Origin: Porphyra umbilicalis
Lineage: Eukaryota > Rhodophyta > Bangiophyceae > Bangiales > Bangiaceae
NCBI GenBank assembly: GCA_002049455.2
Contig: KV918833.1
Coordinates: 124,001 to 188,000, forward strand
Length of the DNA: 64,000 bases
Reading direction: 5' to 3'
A model generated the notes under the pieces. The model ran no database searches and was not told the origin of the DNA. It was given only the letters and a program-made list of their open reading frames with translations. The position numbers were made by a program, and so were the translations under genes. Positions 61,470-64,000 of this stretch are shown piece by piece. The number at the start of each line of letters is the position of its first letter. Positions within the stretch are counted from its first letter, which is position 1.

Positions 61470-63971
61470 TTAGACACGCCAGTCATCGAGACTGTACCCA
61501 TAATCGAAAAACAGTTCCTCGCCCGGCACCAAGTCCCGGGCAGCAAAGAACCCCACGCGTATGTACCCACAAGCGCTGAGTAGCTTCGGCGTGAGGTTGG
61601 CCCCGTTCCCTTTGTGGTTGATGTATCGCAGGCTGCCGCCGACTCGTGTTGCGTCTAGCACGAGTTTGCGGGTCAGCGTATACAAGAAGCTGACCCCGAT
61701 TGCGTCATACACTCGGCCGCGAGCGTGCGCATCGGCGTGAGGGAGAAGCTCGCCCACGTACTCGCCCACAAAGTCACCAGCCGCCGCGCCCTCAGCTGCA
61801 ATCACGCCGACGTCGTGTGCCTGGGAGCGTCCGAGCACGACACGCACACGGGAACCGACCTGGACTTGTACGCTTCGGCAGCGCCGGCTGCCGGCGACTC
61901 CACCGGCGACTGGGTCGACAGCCAACAACAGGTCTGTCGGCCAATTGTCGTTGCGGTCACCGCCACGAAGTGGAGGGCAGGCGTCGTCGACGCCCGACGC
62001 CGGCGGCCAGGCGGCTCCGCATGTGAAGAATGTGTCCGGGTCGCACTCGCGGACTTCGGCGAAGCAGGGGCACTCGTCTGTCGCGCACCTCCCCGCCGCC
62101 AAGCATTCGCAATGCACCCGTCGCCAGCAAAAACGGGACCCAGAAGCCGAGACTGTTGAAAACCAGGCAGTGTCCAACGGCGTCCAGTGTGCCGACCGCG
62201 ACGCCCTCGCGGGCTGTTGTCCGGCGCCGCCACGCCCGTCGATCGATGTTGACCAAGTGGCTGTAGCGGAAGACTGGTCCGGTGCCACCCAACGTACGTG
62301 CGAGCAGCCGCAAAACTCTTCACAGGGAATACCAGCGCGCGTGCACCGGCACACCATTTCCGTACACTCCCCGACGTGAAAGCTGGGGACAAAGTCGACT
62401 GCCGCATCGTCAATCTGGCTGCCGCCCTCCACAGACGGCCACGCGGTCGGTCGCCCATGACGCCGCCTCTGCGACGAGGCGGCTTGCGACAGGGAAGTGG
62501 TTGCTGCCGTCGACGAGTCGTCGGCACGCGGATCGATCGCATCCATGAGCGGCGCCTGCACCGGTGCGGCGCCGGCCACGGGCCACCCGAACGCCTCGAC
62601 GTACGCGACCGTTTGATGGGTGTCGGGAGGAAGAATGACGGGGCGGGCGGGTGGTGGCGCCGACAGAGGGTCGCTAGGGCATGAACCGTACAGGCGGCAA
62701 GCGTAACGTAGGCATACGCGGCCGAGCAGACGCGCCAATGTGTCTTGCGACAGCGCCGACGAGTCCATGAAATCATTTGACGCGTGGCTGGACGCCGCGG
62801 CCGCAGACGTATGAGGCGGAGGAACGCAGCCAACGAAGGAGCCGACGCAAGGCAACTCGGCCACGCGGTCGGCACCGTCGGTCAGTAGGAGCGTGGACAG
62901 AACGTCGCGCACGCTGGCGACGTCGAGTCTTAGGGCGTCGGCGTCAGCCAGAACAGATGAAACGTCCCCCGCCTGGCGCATGGCCCAAGCACGGCTTGCT
63001 CGGAGAAGGCCGGCAGCACTTGCATCGGCCGCTACCGCTGCCAATGCCTCGATTACAGGGCCCTACTGCTCCCATCGGCCTCCAGACGCCGCCGACTGAG
63101 CGGTCGCCGTGCCGAAGAGGCGAGGCACAGTCGCCGACCGGGGACACGCGCGCGGGCGAGCACGTGCGGCGCCACTGGCGAGAACGACGGCCAAGCTGGC
63201 ACCGCCCGTCAATTGCTCCAGCGTAGATTGGCGCGTGGCTTGCTCGATGCGTCTCTCCCGCGCAGCGGCGTGATGGCGGGCGCGTCTGTCGACGAGCGCA
63301 ATCGTCCGTTGCACTCGTGCCGTAGGTCGACCCAACCCGCGGGCAATGGCGTTAACCACGGAGTCGCCTTCGCCAAGCATGCGCACGACAGCGCGCACCC
63401 CGGCACGCTCTGCCATTCGCCGCGTCCTTGCCGACAGGCCGTAGTACCCCACCCCCCTGTCAGCGTCGTCCTCCTCAGAGAGGTCGCTGTCGCTGTCGAC
63501 GACACCCGCCCACCGGTCCAAGCGAGCGCGCCGCGCCGACTGCGCAAACTCACCGGTCACCCCGCCCATGTCCGGCACGAACCGCTGCGCCGAAGCGTCC
63601 TCGACGCGCCGCCACACCCGGCGGGTGGGCGAGCAGAACGTGTACGTCGGCGGCCGCTCGACAGCCGGAAGCATCGTCATCCGAATGGTGCCCGCCCGTG
63701 GTAAGTCGTCACCGGACGGCAGTCGCGTCCCCAAAGGTGCGACAAACCTCGTAGTTGTCGTTGGCACGTTGAGGGAAGGCCGTACGGAGACTGGCGCTGG
63801 CGCTGCGGGCGCGCGCTGGCGGTCAACGGCACACGTAGCAGGCCCACCCGACCCCGAGGGCACCCGGCGCACCTTTCGTGGCGACGGCTTTGCGGCGTCG
63901 CTCGCTGAAAGCCCGTCGTCGCAGCTCCCACGTTGACCGCCAGCACCTCGGTGCCTCCCACACTCACACAT
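61470..63971 (-). CDS. E(z)/EZH-like histone H3K27 methyltransferase
   Basis: Catalytic subunit of PRC2, which methylates histone H3 lysine 27 in silencing. From ATG 63971: residues 108-138 (PTYTFCSPTRRVW...FVPDMGG) match the EZH segment around MYSWSPLQQNF and IPYMGDE, at the same distance from the N-terminus. After an in-frame TAG (63063-63065) the frame continues: LLGRVCLRYACRLYGSCP resembles CRRCFKYDCFLHP, then a CXC region (MVCRCTRAGIPCEEFCGCS ... HCECLAAGRCATDECPCF, AEVRECDPDTFFTCGAA), then SET (FVGEYVGELL, RGRVYDAIGVSFLYTL, LVLDATRVGGSLRYINHKGN, GEELFFDYGYS) ending at TGA/TAG before 61470. The stop and two poorly matching inserts (about 62190-62325, where GTACGT and TTTTCAACAG occur, and about 61880-61980) suggest small introns. 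The usual NHSxxPNC motif is NHKGNGANL. Confidence 0.85.
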
Positions 63972-64000
63972 TGACGCAACGCAGGCTCTCCACCCCCCGA

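Overview
This window looks like a repeat-dominated, GC-rich nuclear region of a eukaryote. There are no bacterial operons. Instead I see an Enhancer-of-zeste histone methyltransferase gene, a tRNA-Leu gene with an extra segment inside its D-loop, and remains of three eukaryotic mobile-element classes: Helitron, Ty3/gypsy and a CACTA/Plavaka-like DNA transposon. Ectopic D-loop tRNA introns are known from red algae, and GC-rich, intron-poor red algal nuclear genomes exist, so a red alga is my best guess. This is inference, not proof.

Layout. 1-3780: no convincing gene, low-complexity purine-rich DNA and two copies of a short dispersed repeat built from CCGAACAG/CTGTTCGG motifs. 3940-19460: satellite array A, a composite of (i) a 53-54 bp G-rich minisatellite, (ii) a conserved low-copy segment with the 15-bp palindrome GGGCTCTCAGAGCCC about 23 bp upstream of TATATAA, and (iii) ~100-130 bp sub-repeats punctuated by a GAGCGGCGCAGCGCGAGG motif. 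These are organised into higher-order units of 3.8, 3.9 and 2.9 kb. 19465-28240: an insertion carrying three 90-bp repeats, a complete Helitron Rep/helicase gene (about 1848 aa) and a convergent small ORF with a C-terminal membrane anchor. 28250-41294: satellite array B, the same family but more diverged, interrupted at 36406-38291 by a unit encoding a 516-aa protein whose stop codon lies in a 62-bp inverted repeat. 41300-43165: GC-rich tandem repeats.

44524-52286: a degenerate CACTA/Plavaka-like transposase gene on the minus strand, split by a Ty3/gypsy element (one LTR at 51017-51780, a leader ORF, broken gag with zinc knuckle, protease, start of reverse transcriptase) that ends abruptly at 47454. 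52290-56400: mostly non-coding, with a tRNA-Leu(CAA) on the minus strand, a MITE-like inverted-repeat element, a perfect 14-bp palindrome and a third CCGAACAG repeat. 56409-58482: a Cys-rich, Gly/Ala-rich and acidic-tailed ORF of unknown function, broken by a 21-G run and by a TGA inside GTGAGT. 58660-61460: irregular minisatellites, including a regular 164-bp tandem array. 61470-63971: the E(z)-like H3K27 methyltransferase gene on the minus strand.

The window is therefore mostly a nest of selfish and satellite DNA between rare host genes. I found no clear multi-gene system. The most unusual items are the tRNA with a D-loop insert, the satellite with a repeated promoter-like cassette, and two unknown ORFs (36553-38103 and 56409-58482).
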